Source: Parazoarcus communis
GTDB taxonomy: Bacteria > Pseudomonadota > Gammaproteobacteria > Burkholderiales > Rhodocyclaceae
DNA length: 64,000 nucleotides
Assembly (NCBI RefSeq): GCF_003111665.1
Contig: NZ_CP022188.1
Location: 992,001 to 1,056,000, forward strand
Reading direction: 5' to 3'
Of this stretch, positions 1 to 15,741 are shown one piece after another. The notes beneath the pieces were generated by a model. The model had not been told where the DNA came from. It worked only from the letters and a program-made list of their open reading frames with translations, and searched no databases. How positions within the stretch are numbered: position 1 is the first letter of the stretch; the number at the start of each line of letters is the position of its first letter. Made by a program: the position numbers and the translations under genes.

Positions 1-546
1 ATCAAGCGTCTGGGTGAGTCGTCGCAGGAGATTGGCGAGATCGTCGAGCTCATTTCCGACATTACCGAACAGACCAACGTGCTCGCGCTCAACGCCGCCA
101 TTCAGGCGGCTTCGGCCGGCGAGGCGGGACGCGGATTCACCGTGGTCGCTGAAGAAGTGCAGCGACTGGCAGAGCGCTCGGCCGAAGCAACCAAGCAGAT
201 CTCGGCTATTGTGAAAACGATTCAGACCGACACGCAGGATGCAGTGGGCGCAATGGAAAACGCGACCCGCGACGTGGTCGAAGGCGCTCAGCTGTCCGAT
301 GCTGCCGGTCAGGCGCTGGCCGAGATCGGTCAGGTGTCGATGGACGCCGCACAGCGAATCGAACAGATTTCCACCGACACCCAGGACCAGGCCGCAACCG
401 CTGGCCGGGTGGCAGGAACGATGAAGGAAATTCTCGCCATTACCGAGCAGACGACCCGCGGCACGAAGCAGACTGCAGTCTCGATCGGGCAGCTGGCCGA
501 CCTCGCAGTCGAGCTCAAGGGCTCTGTCTCCGGCTTCAAGGTCTAA
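1..546 (+). CDS. pilJ: Methyl-accepting chemotaxis protein PilJ, C-terminal part (5' truncated by window)
   Basis: The reading frame is open from base 1 to the TAA at 544-546, so only the last 181 residues are present. They are the cytoplasmic signalling domain of a chemoreceptor: the hairpin-tip segment [19 protein letters not shown] is followed by [18 protein letters not shown] and a long heptad-patterned helix. This tip binds CheW- and CheA-like proteins. The next gene, 16 bp downstream, encodes a ChpA-type kinase, so the receptor is most likely PilJ of the Pil-Chp twitching-motility system rather than a flagellar chemoreceptor. The naming rests on context; the family assignment is secure. 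Confidence 0.9.
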   Translation: MKRLGESSQEIGEIVELISDITEQTNVLALNAAIQAASAGEAGRGFTVVAEEVQRLAERSAEATKQISAIVKTIQTDTQDAVGAMENATRDVVEGAQLSDAAGQALAEIGQVSMDAAQRIEQISTDTQDQAATAGRVAGTMKEILAITEQTTRGTKQTAVSIGQLADLAVELKGSVSGFKV

Positions 547-562
547 GCACGAGAACCCATTC

Positions 563-6670
<6,108 letters not shown>

Positions 6671-6677
6671 GCGGAAC

Positions 6678-6711
6678 CGGGGCCGGCCGCGACAGGGCCT
6701 TGCCCCGTTTT
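6678..6711 (+). terminator. Rho-independent terminator after chpA
   Basis: CGGGGC (6678-6683) pairs with GCCCCG (6702-6707), with further GC-rich sequence in the loop, followed by TTTT. It lies just past the chpA stop and ends at the last base of the convergent photolyase gene. Confidence 0.7.
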
Positions 6712-8165
6712 CAGCCGGCCTTCACGACGCCGAAGCGCGACAGCGTGCGCGCCCGCGCGCTGGCATGATCGACGACAGGTGCCGGATAGTCGACGCCGAT
6801 CCGGGTGCCCGCCGCAGTCTGGTCAATGCCGCCCATCGTCCACGGCGCATGGACGAACTTGTTCGGCACACGTTCGAGCTCAGGCAGATAGCGGCGAATG
6901 AAGCGCCCCTCGGGATCGAATTTTTCCGACTGCGTCACCGGATTGAAGATGCGGAAATAGGGCTGCGCGTCGCAACCGGTCGACGCGGCCCACTGCCAGC
7001 CGCCATTGTTTGCGGCCAGATCGAAGTCGATGAGGTGATCGGCAAAATAGCGCTCGCCCAGACGCCAGTCGACGCCGAGATCCTTGGTCAGGAAGGAGGC
7101 CACGATCATCCGCAGACGGTTGTGCATGTAGCCGGTCTGGTTGAGCTGGCGCATCGCAGCATCCACGAGCGGGTAGCCGGTACGGGCTTCGCACCAGGCC
7201 GCGAACAGCTCGGGCACATCGTCCCACTGCACGCGCACGTACTCGGGCTTGAAGGTGGTCTCCACCACGCGCGGGTGGTGCCACAGGATCATGTGGTAGA
7301 AGTCGCGCCACACCAGTTCGCTGAGCCAGGTTTCCGCCCCCTCCCCGCCATGCTGCCAGGCATAGGCCACCAGTTCGCGTATCGACACCGTGCCGAAACG
7401 CAGATGGGTGGACAGATACGACACGCCCTTCACCGCAGGAAAGTCGCGCGTCCGCTTGTAGCGGTCGATGCGGCCCTTGAACTCCTCGAACAGCGTGCGC
7501 CCGCCCGTCACCCCCAGCGGCATGCGCAGTTCGGCGAGATTTCCTGGGCCGAAGCCGATTTCGTCCAGGGCCGGAACAAGCTCCCCGGCCGGCTTCGGCG
7601 CAAGTGCGCCAGCATGCTTCTCCACCGGATACGCACGGACGAAGAAGTCGTCGAGCTTCTTCATCCAGGCGTTCCGATAGGGGGTGAAGACACTGAAGGG
7701 CGTGCGGCCCTGGGTCAGCACCTCGTCGCGCTCGAAGATCACCTGATCCTTGAAATCGACGAAGCTGATGCCGGCCGCCGCCAACTCCTCCGCCACCTTG
7801 CTGTCACGCGTGATCGCGGCAGGCTCGTAATCGCGATTGACGCACACCTGATCGACACCGAGCGCCCGAGCCAGGCGCGGGATCTCCTCCACGGCCCTGC
7901 CGTGACGCACGATCAGGCCCGCGCCACGACCGCCAGCCGCACGCGCCAAAGCATCGAGTGCCGCATCGAGCTCGGTCACCGCATGATGGATGAAGCCGAC
8001 CCGACGGTCCTCCCTCGAGAGCAGGGCGTCGAGGATGTCGCGATCGAACACGAACACGCAATAGACCTTGTCCGCATGACGCAGGGCGTGATGCAGGGCC
8101 GCATGGTCGAAGTGGCGCAGATCGCGGCGAAACCAGACAAGTGCAGCATGCATGAGGTCGAACAT
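6711..8165 (-). CDS. phrB: Deoxyribodipyrimidine photo-lyase
   Basis: This encodes a 484-residue cryptochrome/photolyase-family flavoprotein that repairs cyclobutane pyrimidine dimers using blue light. The N-terminal antenna domain begins ALVWFRRDLRHFDH, as in E. coli PhrB. The C-terminal FAD-binding helical domain has GRTLFEEFKGR, ELVWRDFYHMILWHHP, YPLVDAAMRQL, GYMHNRLRMIVASFL and NNGGWQWAASTGCDAQPYFR, including the Trp-rich segments around FAD. I start at the ATG giving MFDLMHAALVWF; an in-frame ATG four codons later (8153) is equally possible because neither has a convincing ribosome binding site. The gene is divergent from yqgE, with about 87 bp between starts. Confidence 0.95.
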   Translation of the reverse strand: MFDLMHAALVWFRRDLRHFDHAALHHALRHADKVYCVFVFDRDILDALLSREDRRVGFIHHAVTELDAALDALARAAGGRGAGLIVRHGRAVEEIPRLARALGVDQVCVNRDYEPAAITRDSKVAEELAAAGISFVDFKDQVIFERDEVLTQGRTPFSVFTPYRNAWMKKLDDFFVRAYPVEKHAGALAPKPAGELVPALDEIGFGPGNLAELRMPLGVTGGRTLFEEFKGRIDRYKRTRDFPAVKGVSYLSTHLRFGTVSIRELVAYAWQHGGEGAETWLSELVWRDFYHMILWHHPRVVETTFKPEYVRVQWDDVPELFAAWCEARTGYPLVDAAMRQLNQTGYMHNRLRMIVASFLTKDLGVDWRLGERYFADHLIDFDLAANNGGWQWAASTGCDAQPYFRIFNPVTQSEKFDPEGRFIRRYLPELERVPNKFVHAPWTMGGIDQTAAGTRIGVDYPAPVVDHASARARTLSRFGVVKAG

Positions 8166-8252
8166 CCAGGATGAACAGGGGCCGAGTATGAGCACAGGTG
8201 GACCGATGAGGTTCCCCGCGCAAGGCGCGCAGTGTCGGCGTAAAATACGCGG

Positions 8253-8819
8253 ATGGATACCGTCTCGAGCAATCTCACGCACCACTTCCTGATCGCCATG
8301 CCCAGCATGGCGGATCCGCATTTCGCCCGTGCGCTGACCTATATCGCGGAACACAACGACCAGGGTGCTCTGGGCGTGATCGTGAACCGGCCGATCGACA
8401 TGACGCTCGCGACCCTGTTCGAGCGCATCGAACTGCCGCTCGACGCAGAAGGCTTCGCCGACCAGCCGGTGTATTTCGGCGGGCCAGTGCAGACCGACCG
8501 TGGCTTCGTGCTGCATCGCCCGAGCGGCGAATGGCACTCGACCTTGCGCGTCAATGACGAGGTCGGGCTCACCAGCAGCCGCGACATCCTGCAGGTGATC
8601 GGCGCCACCGGCGAACCCAGCGAAGTGCTGGTCAGCCTCGGCTATGCCGGCTGGGATGCGGGACAGCTCGAGCAGGAACTGGCGGACAATGCCTGGCTGA
8701 CGGTACCTGCCGACATGGCAATCATCTTCGACCTGCCACCCGAGGAGCGCCTGGCCGCCGCGATGCTGAAGCTGGGGGTCGACTTCGCGAAACTGAGCGA
8801 GGTTGCCGGGCATGCCTGA
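8253..8819 (+). CDS. yqgE: YqgE/AlgH family protein (UPF0301)
   Basis: The 188-residue protein matches the YqgE/AlgH family throughout: [19 protein letters not shown] near the start, the [10 protein letters not shown] segment, [16 protein letters not shown], and the [16 protein letters not shown] block. The biochemical role of the family is not established, although it is widely conserved and almost always precedes ruvX/yqgF, as here. The stop overlaps the ruvX start (ATGCCTGA), so the two are translationally coupled. Confidence 0.93.
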   Translation: MDTVSSNLTHHFLIAMPSMADPHFARALTYIAEHNDQGALGVIVNRPIDMTLATLFERIELPLDAEGFADQPVYFGGPVQTDRGFVLHRPSGEWHSTLRVNDEVGLTSSRDILQVIGATGEPSEVLVSLGYAGWDAGQLEQELADNAWLTVPADMAIIFDLPPEERLAAAMLKLGVDFAKLSEVAGHA

Positions 8820-9285
8820 AAGCGCGGCGGCTGCAACGCCGCCTGCACTGCCTGCACGTGGCAGCCTCCTTGGCTTCGACTTCGGCCTGGCGCGCATTGG
8901 CGTGGCCAGCGGCGAACTCGAAACCGGTCATGCAGCGGCCCTTGAGACCCTGCACGAAGAAAGCAACAATGCCCGCTTTGGCGCCATCGCCAGGCTGATT
9001 GACGAGTGGAAACCTGTGGCCCTCGTCGTCGGCCTGCCCCGTCACCTCGATGGCGACGAGCATGAACTCAGCGCACGCTGCCGCCGCTTTGCCAATCAGC
9101 TGCACGGCCGCTTCGGCCTGCCGGTCATGCTGACCGACGAACGCCTGTCTTCGGTCGAGGCCGAACAGCAACTGCGCGAGGCCGGCGTCAAGCAATGGCG
9201 CGAACGCAAGCAGCAACTCGACGCCGTCGCTGCTCAACTGATCCTGCAACACTTTCTGGACTCCATCCGACATGCCAAGTCTTGA
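8812..9285 (+). CDS. ruvX: RuvX/YqgF-type Holliday junction resolvase-like nuclease
   Basis: The protein is 157 residues with an RNase H-like fold. The first strand motif [14 protein letters not shown] carries the catalytic Asp, [12 protein letters not shown] follows, and [10 protein letters not shown] and the AQLILQHFL end are typical. The family is implicated in 16S rRNA 5'-end maturation and in Holliday junction resolution. I choose the ATG at 8812, which overlaps the yqgE stop, over the in-frame TTG at 8803. It overlaps pyrR by 14 bp. Confidence 0.92.
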   Translation: MPESAAAATPPALPARGSLLGFDFGLARIGVASGELETGHAAALETLHEESNNARFGAIARLIDEWKPVALVVGLPRHLDGDEHELSARCRRFANQLHGRFGLPVMLTDERLSSVEAEQQLREAGVKQWRERKQQLDAVAAQLILQHFLDSIRHAKS

Positions 9286-9772
9286 TGCAGAAAACCTGTG
9301 CCGGCAGCTTGCCGAACAGCTGCGCCCCCACATCACCCCCACCACTGCCCTGGTTGGCATTCGTACCGGCGGCCTGTGGCTGGCCGAACGCCTGCACGCC
9401 ATGCTCGGCATCAGCCAGCCGCTGGGGGCGATCGACGTCTCCTTCTATCGCGACGACTACGGCGCCCGGGGCCTGCACACCAAGCCACAGCGCACCGAGA
9501 TCCCCTTCAGCGTCGAAGCGGCGCACGTCATCATCGTCGATGACGTGCTCTACACCGGCCGCACCACCCGTGCCGCGCTGAACGAGCTGTTCGACTTCGG
9601 CCGCCCTGCCTGCGTCGAGCTGGCCGTTCTGGTGGATCGCGGCGGGCGCGAACTCCCTGTCGCCGCCCGCTATTGCGCCCTGACCCTGCCCGAACCCATG
9701 CCTGCGTCGCAGAACCTGCAACTGGAGCGCGACGAAGACGGCAGCCTGAACCTGAGGACGGTCGATGCTTAA
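9272..9772 (+). CDS. pyrR: PyrR bifunctional pyrimidine operon regulator/uracil phosphoribosyltransferase
   Basis: The 166-residue PRTase-fold protein carries the PRPP-binding signature [20 protein letters not shown]-like ([12 protein letters not shown]) and SFYRDDY segments are also characteristic of PyrR. In Gram-positive bacteria PyrR is an RNA-binding attenuator; in proteobacteria its regulatory role is less clear and it may act mainly as an enzyme or a protein-level regulator. It overlaps ruvX upstream and pyrB downstream by a few bases, so it belongs to the ruvX-pyrR-pyrB-pyrC' operon found in pseudomonads and betaproteobacteria. Confidence 0.92.
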   Translation: MPSLDAENLCRQLAEQLRPHITPTTALVGIRTGGLWLAERLHAMLGISQPLGAIDVSFYRDDYGARGLHTKPQRTEIPFSVEAAHVIIVDDVLYTGRTTRAALNELFDFGRPACVELAVLVDRGGRELPVAARYCALTLPEPMPASQNLQLERDEDGSLNLRTVDA

Positions 9773-10724
9773 TCCCCAGCTCAACAAGAACGGCGAGCTG
9801 CAGCACCTGCTCACGCTGGACGGCCTGCCGCGCGACATCATCAACGCCATTCTCGATACCGCCGCACCCTTTACCGAAGTGGCCGAGCGCGAGGTCAAGA
9901 AGCTGCCGCTGCTGCGCGGCAAGAGCATCTTCAACCTGTTCTTCGAGAACTCCACGCGCACCCGCACCACCTTCGAGATCGCCGCCAAGCGCCTGTCAGC
10001 CGACGTGGTGAACCTCAACGTGTCGACCAGCTCCACGGCCAAGGGCGAGAGTCTGCTCGACACCGTCGACAACCTGTGCGCGATGCAGGCCGACATGTTC
10101 GTGGTGCGCCATGCCGCCAGCGGCGCGCCCTTCCTGATCGCCCAGCACCTGCGCGCCAACGGCCGCAACGACATCCACGTCGTCAACGCCGGCGACGGTC
10201 GTCATGCCCACCCCACCCAGGGTCTGCTGGACATGTACACGATCCGGCACTACAAGCAGGACTTCACCAAGCTGACGGTTGCCATCGTCGGCGACGTACT
10301 GCACTCGCGCGTGGCACGTTCGCAGATCTGCGCGCTCACCACGCTGGGTGTGCCCGAAGTCCGCGTCATCGGCCCTAAAACACTGCTGCCGACCGACATC
10401 GAGAAAATGGGCGTACGCGTGTTCCACGACATGAGCGAAGGCCTGCGCGGCGTCGACGTCGTGATGATGCTGCGCCTGCAGAACGAACGCATGAACGGTG
10501 CGCTGCTGCCCACACCTCAGGAGTTCTACAAGGTCTGGGGCCTGACCGCGGAAAAACTCGCACAGGCCAAGCCCGACGCTATCGTGATGCACCCGGGACC
10601 GATGAACCGCGGCGTCGAGATCGACTCTGCCGTCGCCGATGGCGCGCAGGCGGTGATCCTGCCCCAGGTGACCTTCGGCATTGCCGTCCGCATGGCGGTC
10701 ATGAGCATGCTTGCCGGCCAGTAA
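9765..10724 (+). CDS. pyrB: Aspartate carbamoyltransferase catalytic subunit
   Basis: PyrB (319 aa) condenses carbamoyl phosphate with aspartate, the committed step of pyrimidine synthesis. The carbamoyl-phosphate signature [13 protein letters not shown] is intact, as are [24 protein letters not shown] and [13 protein letters not shown]. It overlaps pyrR by 8 bp. The downstream dihydroorotase homologue lacks zinc ligands, and in Pseudomonas such a PyrC' is a structural partner required for an active dodecameric PyrB-PyrC' enzyme. The same arrangement is likely here. Confidence 0.96.
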   Translation: MLNPQLNKNGELQHLLTLDGLPRDIINAILDTAAPFTEVAEREVKKLPLLRGKSIFNLFFENSTRTRTTFEIAAKRLSADVVNLNVSTSSTAKGESLLDTVDNLCAMQADMFVVRHAASGAPFLIAQHLRANGRNDIHVVNAGDGRHAHPTQGLLDMYTIRHYKQDFTKLTVAIVGDVLHSRVARSQICALTTLGVPEVRVIGPKTLLPTDIEKMGVRVFHDMSEGLRGVDVVMMLRLQNERMNGALLPTPQEFYKVWGLTAEKLAQAKPDAIVMHPGPMNRGVEIDSAVADGAQAVILPQVTFGIAVRMAVMSMLAGQ

Positions 10725-10734
10725 GGAAGATTCG

Positions 10735-12012
10735 ATGAAGATCCGTATTGCCAACGGCCGGGTGATCGACCCCGCCAACAAGACAGACTGCGTTCAGGAC
10801 GTGTTCATTGCCGACGGCAAGATCGTCGCTCTCGGCACCGCCCCCGACGGTTTCGTCGCCGAAAAGACGATCGACGCCGGCGGACTGGTGGTGGCGCCCG
10901 GCCTGATCGACCTCTCCGCCCGCCTGCGCGAGCCCGGCTTCGAATACCGCGCTACGCTCGAGTCCGAGATGGATGCAGCGATGGCCGGCGGCGTCACCAG
11001 CCTGGCCATCCCGCCCGACACCGACCCGGTGCTGGACGAACCGGGTCTGGTCGAGATGCTGTGCTACAGAGCCAAGAAACTCAACCGCGCCCATGTGTAT
11101 CCGGTCGCAGCACTGACCCTCGGACTCAAGGGCGAGCGCCTGTCGGAAATGGCCGAACTGGTCGAGGCCGGCTGCGTCGCGTTCTCGCAGGCCAATGTGC
11201 CGATCGTCGACAACACGGTGCTGATGCGGGCCATGCAGTACGCGGCCACCTTCGACTTCCGCGTCTGGCTGCAGCCGATCGCCCCCTTCCTGTCGCGCGG
11301 CGGCTACGCCCACGACGGTGAGGTTGCCACCCGCCTTGGACTGCCTGGCATCCCGGTGGCGGCCGAAACCGTCGCCCTGTTCACATACCTGCAACTGGCG
11401 CGCATTACCCAGACCCGACTGCACATCACCCGCCTGTCGAGCGCAGAGGGCCTGAAGCTGATCGACCAGGCGCGCGCCGAGGGCATGGACGTGACCTGCG
11501 ACGTGTCGATCAATCATGTGCACCTGTCGGACATGGACATCGGCTACTTCAACGCCAACTGCCACCTGGTCCCGCCGCTGCGCAGCCAGCGCGATCGTGA
11601 CGCACTGTGCCGTGGCCTGGCCGAGGGCCGCATCAACGCCCTGTGTTCCGACCACACCCCGGTCGACGACGACGGCAAGCTCACCCCCTTCAGCGAATCC
11701 GAAGCCGGTGCAACAGGCCTTGAACTGCTGCTGCCGCTGACGCTGAAATGGGCCGAGCGCGCCCGCTTGCCGCTCATCGACGCGCTCGCACGCATCACGT
11801 CGGACGCCGCAGCGATCATCGGCATCACCAAGGCGGGCCATCTGTCACCCGGCGCGCGCGCCGACGTGTGCATCTTCGACCCGGAAGCGCAGGTCTGCAT
11901 CAACCGCGACAGCCTGCGCAGCCAGGGCAAGAACACCCCTTTCCTCGGTCTGGAACTCCCGGGCAAGGTGCGTTACACGCTGGTCGAAGGGCAGTTGATG
12001 TTCATCGGCTGA
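10735..12012 (+). CDS. pyrC: Dihydroorotase-like protein PyrC', probably catalytically inactive partner of PyrB
   Basis: The 425-residue amidohydrolase-fold protein is homologous to class I dihydroorotase. The metal-binding DxHxHLREPG motif of active enzymes is here DLSARLREPG, so both His of the HxH pair are replaced (Ser61, Arg63). Other parts of the fold remain: the SDHTPVDDD segment and the C-terminal KNTPFLG and GQLMF elements. This is the pattern of Pseudomonas PyrC', a non-catalytic subunit that holds aspartate carbamoyltransferase together. Automatic annotation would call it an active dihydroorotase; a functional pyrC should exist elsewhere in the genome. The ATG has AAGGAAG just upstream and lies 10 bp after pyrB. 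Confidence 0.93.
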   Translation: MKIRIANGRVIDPANKTDCVQDVFIADGKIVALGTAPDGFVAEKTIDAGGLVVAPGLIDLSARLREPGFEYRATLESEMDAAMAGGVTSLAIPPDTDPVLDEPGLVEMLCYRAKKLNRAHVYPVAALTLGLKGERLSEMAELVEAGCVAFSQANVPIVDNTVLMRAMQYAATFDFRVWLQPIAPFLSRGGYAHDGEVATRLGLPGIPVAAETVALFTYLQLARITQTRLHITRLSSAEGLKLIDQARAEGMDVTCDVSINHVHLSDMDIGYFNANCHLVPPLRSQRDRDALCRGLAEGRINALCSDHTPVDDDGKLTPFSESEAGATGLELLLPLTLKWAERARLPLIDALARITSDAAAIIGITKAGHLSPGARADVCIFDPEAQVCINRDSLRSQGKNTPFLGLELPGKVRYTLVEGQLMFIG

Positions 12013-12035
12013 ACAGCCAGACCGGGAAAGGCAGC

Positions 12036-12332
12036 TCAGGCCTGCTCACGCAGCCTGGCTGCCACCGTATTCGCGGCGCCTTCCACGCGCACCCGCTTGG
12101 CACGCGAGGTCTCGCCGCTGACCAGGCTCACGGCGGATTTCGGCACCTTGCAGAAATCCGCCAGAAAGACGCATAAGGCCGCGTTGGCCTTGCCGTCTAC
12201 CGGCGGTGCGGCGAGACGGATCTTCATCGCCTCGCCATGCAGACCTGCAAAGCCAGTCTTCTTTGCTCCCGGCTGGATATGCAGGGTCAGGGTCAGGCTG
12301 CCATCGGCAGCTTCGCGCAGCCAGTCGCTCAC
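12036..12332 (-). CDS. yggU: YggU/DUF167 family small protein
   Basis: The 98-residue protein has the DUF167 core: LHIQPGAKKTGFAG, then IRLAAPPVDGKANAAL and VSGETSRAKRVRVEG. The function of the family is unknown. It starts at GTG, overlapping the yggT stop as GTGA, and is the last gene of the yggS-proC-yggT-yggU operon. Confidence 0.92.
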   Translation of the reverse strand: MSDWLREAADGSLTLTLHIQPGAKKTGFAGLHGEAMKIRLAAPPVDGKANAALCVFLADFCKVPKSAVSLVSGETSRAKRVRVEGAANTVAARLREQA

Positions 12333-12910
12333 AGCCCGAACAGCATGGGCGCGAAGCTGTTACGCATGCCACCGAGCACCATCAGCAGGATCTGCAGCAC
12401 CAGCAGCAAGACCAGCGGCGACAGGTCGACATTGGAGATGGTCGGCACCACGCGACGGAACGGGCGCAGAAAGGGCGCCGCCAGCGCGTCGAACAGCGCC
12501 GCAGCCGGCGCATGCGGACTGACCCAGGACAGCACCGCAGAGATCAGCACCACGCCGAACACCAGATACACCATCATGCGCAGCATCTCGACCAGTCCGA
12601 GGCCGAGCACGCCCAGCGCGATGCCGGCACCGTCGCCACCGAGGGCGACGCCGCGAATCAGGATCTCGAACACCACCAGCAAGGTCTGGAACGCCCACGC
12701 CGGCAGCAGGCTTGCCATGTCCAGACCGAACAGTCCCGGCACCACGCGCCGCAGCGGTCGCACCACCCAGTCGGTGGCGGTGACGACGAACTGTCCGATC
12801 TGATTGCGGAACGACACCCGTTGCCACTGCATGAAGAAACGCGCGAGCAAAACCAGGGTGATCAGGCTGATCGCCGTATCGACGATGAGTAACAGGACGT
12901 TGTTGAGCAT
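12329..12910 (-). CDS. yggT: YggT family integral membrane protein
   Basis: The 193-residue hydrophobic protein contains two YggT repeats. Each has a transmembrane segment, a WVVRPLRRVVP- or FLRPFRRVVP-type cytoplasmic loop and another membrane helix, giving about four helices in all. The family has been linked to osmotic protection and membrane processes, but its molecular role is not settled. It lies 6 bp after proC and overlaps yggU by 4 bp. Confidence 0.9.
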   Translation of the reverse strand: MLNNVLLLIVDTAISLITLVLLARFFMQWQRVSFRNQIGQFVVTATDWVVRPLRRVVPGLFGLDMASLLPAWAFQTLLVVFEILIRGVALGGDGAGIALGVLGLGLVEMLRMMVYLVFGVVLISAVLSWVSPHAPAAALFDALAAPFLRPFRRVVPTISNVDLSPLVLLLVLQILLMVLGGMRNSFAPMLFGL

Positions 12911-12916
12911 GCGCGA

Positions 12917-13741
12917 TCAGTCCTTTCCAAGCTCGTCGCCGAGCGCACGGCCACGGTCTGCAGCGGCCGCCACGGCGTCCACCAGGGTATCGTGCCAGCC
13001 AGCCTGGGCGAGATGGGCCAGTGCCGCGGCAGTCGTGCCGCCCTTGGAGGTCACTTTCTCGCGCAGCACCGAAGGCGCATCCTCGGAGCCTGCAGCCAGG
13101 CGCGCAGCGCCCAGCACCGTGTCGATCGCAAGCTTGCGCGCCGTGGCCTCGTCGAAGCCCTGCGCACGTCCCGCTGCCTCCAGCGCTTCGATGAAATGGA
13201 ATACATAGGCCGGGCCGCTACCGGACACGCCGGTCACGCCATCCATCTGCGCCTCGTCCTCGATCCACACCGTGGAGCCGACCGCGGCGAGAATCCGTCC
13301 GGCGGCTTCCTTGCCCGCGGCGTCGACCGAGGGATCGGCATACAGCCCGGTGATGCCAGCACCGATCAGCGCGGGGGTATTCGGCATGCAGCGCACGATA
13401 CGGCTGTAGGGTGTTGCCGCACTGCCAAGCCAGCGCCCGATATCGCCGAGCCGCAGCCCTGCCGCAATACTGATCACCAGCACATCCTTCAGCGCACCCG
13501 CCAGCGGCGCGACCGCAGCCTTCATCTGCTGCGGCTTGACCGCCAGCATCAGCACATCGCAGGCCAGCGCCTGCGCATCCGCCACGCCGGTCGCGCGGAC
13601 GCCGAAGCGCTTGTGCAGGCGCTCGCGATTGTCGGCATCAAGCTCGATCACCTGGATGTCTTGTGCAACGAAACCGCGTTCGATCATGCCGCCGATCAGT
13701 GCGATGGCCATGTTGCCGCCACCAAGGAAGGTAATTTTCAT
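12917..13741 (-). CDS. proC: Pyrroline-5-carboxylate reductase
   Basis: ProC (274 aa) performs the last step of proline synthesis, reducing pyrroline-5-carboxylate with NAD(P)H. The N-terminal Rossmann motif is ITFLGGGNMAIALIGG. MPNTPALIGAGITGLYA and the C-terminal DGVTGVSGSGPAYVFHFIEAL and TSKGGTTAAAL signatures are all present. I start at MKITFLGG; longer in-frame extensions have no family support. It is part of the minus-strand operon with yggS upstream (40 bp) and yggT downstream. Confidence 0.96.
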   Translation of the reverse strand: MKITFLGGGNMAIALIGGMIERGFVAQDIQVIELDADNRERLHKRFGVRATGVADAQALACDVLMLAVKPQQMKAAVAPLAGALKDVLVISIAAGLRLGDIGRWLGSAATPYSRIVRCMPNTPALIGAGITGLYADPSVDAAGKEAAGRILAAVGSTVWIEDEAQMDGVTGVSGSGPAYVFHFIEALEAAGRAQGFDEATARKLAIDTVLGAARLAAGSEDAPSVLREKVTSKGGTTAAALAHLAQAGWHDTLVDAVAAAADRGRALGDELGKD

Positions 13742-13781
13742 TTGTCGTCCGAACCATGGGGTAAGTGTTGAGGAGCCGGCT

Positions 13782-14498
13782 TCAATCGCGAGCCGTCCCG
13801 TCCTGATGCGGCGGCAACTGCCGCTCGCCGAATATTGCCGTACCGACGCGAACGATCGTCGCCCCTTCTGCAATCGCCGCTTCGAGATCGTGTGACATGC
13901 CCATCGACAGGGTGTCGAGCGTCATTCCCTCCGCCACGAGCGCATCCCGGAGCACGCGCAGCGCGGCAAAGCGGCTGCGCACCAGGCTTTGGTCGGTGCT
14001 GGGCTCGGGAATGCACATCAGGCCGCGCAAGCGCAGCTGTGGCAGGACGGCGATTGCCCTCGCCAGTTCGGGCACCTCGGCAGGCGTCACGCCGCTCTTG
14101 CTGGCCTCGCCGCTGACATTGACCTGGATACACACATTGAGCGGCGCCAGATCGCCACTGCGCTGGGAAGACAGCCGCTCCGCGATCTTCAGCCGGTCGA
14201 TGCCGTGCACCCAGTCGAAGGATTCCGCCACCGGACGCGTCTTGTTGCTTTGCAGCGGTCCGATGAAATGCCACTCAAGCCCGGCATCGCCCAGCGCGGC
14301 GATCTTATCCACGCCTTCCTGGACATAGTTTTCGCCGAAAGCACGCTGCCCGGCCGCTGCCGCGGCACGAACGTCCTCTGCGGGCTTGGTCTTGCTCACC
14401 GCCAGCAGGCGCACCGAGGCCGGGTCGCGTCCTGCGGCGCGCGCAGCCGCTACAATCCGTGCGCTAACGGCTTGCAAGTTGGCGGAGATTGATGTCAT
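13782..14498 (-). CDS. yggS: YggS/PROSC family pyridoxal-phosphate homeostasis protein
   Basis: The 238-residue protein has the alanine-racemase-like PLP barrel. The cofactor lysine lies in [28 protein letters not shown] and the glycine-rich [13 protein letters not shown] segment are diagnostic. Members bind PLP but are not racemases; they buffer PLP supply and affect amino-acid balance. The start gives [11 protein letters not shown], and upstream in-frame codons extend into the divergent promoter region of pilT. The yggS-proC linkage next to pilT is common in beta- and gammaproteobacteria. Confidence 0.94.
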   Translation of the reverse strand: MTSISANLQAVSARIVAAARAAGRDPASVRLLAVSKTKPAEDVRAAAAAGQRAFGENYVQEGVDKIAALGDAGLEWHFIGPLQSNKTRPVAESFDWVHGIDRLKIAERLSSQRSGDLAPLNVCIQVNVSGEASKSGVTPAEVPELARAIAVLPQLRLRGLMCIPEPSTDQSLVRSRFAALRVLRDALVAEGMTLDTLSMGMSHDLEAAIAEGATIVRVGTAIFGERQLPPHQDGTARD

Positions 14499-14600
14499 AT
14501 TGCCAAAGCCTTTTCTCTCGGAGCACTGCGCCGAAAGTATAGCACCGGCCCCGCCGGCGGCTCCGGACGCCCCTTCCTCAAGCTCGTCAGAACCGACATC

Positions 14601-15644
14601 ATGGACATCACAGAACTCCTCGCCTTTGCGGTCAAGAACAAGGCCTCCGACCTTCACCTCTCGTCAGGCCTGGCGCCGATGATCCGGGTGCACGGAGACG
14701 TCCGGCGCATCAACCTGCCGCCGATGGAACACAAGGACGTCCATGCCATGGTGTATGACATCATGAACGACGGCCAGCGCAAGCAGTACGAGGAAACCTG
14801 GGAGTGCGACTTTTCCTTCGCCATTCCCAACCTGGCGCGCTTCCGGGTCAACGCCTTCAACCAGAACCGCGGCGCGGGCGCCGTGTTCCGGACCATTCCA
14901 TCCAAGGTGCTCACGCTCGAAGAGCTGAACTGCCCGAAGATTTTCAAGGACATCGCCAACCAGCCGCGCGGCATCGTGCTCGTCACCGGCCCCACCGGCT
15001 CGGGCAAGTCGACCACGCTGGCGGCCATGGTCGACTACGTCAATGAGAACGAATACGGCCACATCCTCACCGTCGAGGATCCGATCGAATTCGTACACGA
15101 ATCCAAGCGCTGCCTGATCAACCAGCGCGAAGTGCACCGCGACACGATGTCCTTCACCAACGCGCTGCGCGCCTCACTGCGTGAAGACCCCGACGTCATC
15201 CTGGTGGGCGAAATGCGCGACCTCGAAACCATCCGTCTGGCGCTCACCGCGGCCGAGACGGGCCACCTGGTGTTCGGCACGCTGCACACCTCGTCTGCAG
15301 CCAAGACCATCGACCGTATCGTCGACGTGTTCCCGGCGGCCGAGAAGGACATGGTGCGTTCGATGCTCTCCGAGTCGCTGCGTGCGGTGATCTCGCAGAC
15401 ACTGCTCAAGACCAAGGATGGCGCCGGCCGCGTGGCTGCACACGAAATCATGATCGGCACCCCTGCAATCCGTAACCTGATCCGCGAAAACAAGATCGCA
15501 CAGATGTACTCCGCGATTCAGACCGGACAGAACGTCGGCATGCAGACGCTCGACCAGTGCCTGTCCGATCTGGTGCGGCGTAACATCGTGTCAAACGCCG
15601 AAGCCAGGCTGAAGGCACAGAACAAGGAAAGCTTCGCCGGCTGA
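14601..15644 (+). CDS. pilT: Type IV pilus retraction ATPase PilT
   Basis: PilT (347 aa) is the hexameric cytoplasmic motor that depolymerises type IV pili. The N-terminal domain includes [10 protein letters not shown]. The secretion-ATPase core carries Walker [10 protein letters not shown] (about residues 130-138), the Asp box around EDPIEFVH, Walker [14 protein letters not shown] and the His box [14 protein letters not shown]. The AIRNLIRE segment near the C-terminus is the PilT retraction motif. It is divergent from yggS (102 bp apart) and is followed by pilU. With chpA and pilJ it completes part of a twitching-motility set. Confidence 0.97.
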   Translation: MDITELLAFAVKNKASDLHLSSGLAPMIRVHGDVRRINLPPMEHKDVHAMVYDIMNDGQRKQYEETWECDFSFAIPNLARFRVNAFNQNRGAGAVFRTIPSKVLTLEELNCPKIFKDIANQPRGIVLVTGPTGSGKSTTLAAMVDYVNENEYGHILTVEDPIEFVHESKRCLINQREVHRDTMSFTNALRASLREDPDVILVGEMRDLETIRLALTAAETGHLVFGTLHTSSAAKTIDRIVDVFPAAEKDMVRSMLSESLRAVISQTLLKTKDGAGRVAAHEIMIGTPAIRNLIRENKIAQMYSAIQTGQNVGMQTLDQCLSDLVRRNIVSNAEARLKAQNKESFAG

Positions 15645-15741
15645 AGCAGCACGCCTGCGCCGTGGGTCGGCCGCAGGCTGCAACCGGACGAGACACTCAT
15701 TCTGTCCGCATGCGCATTCATGCGGCTAAAGGGAGCTGAAA

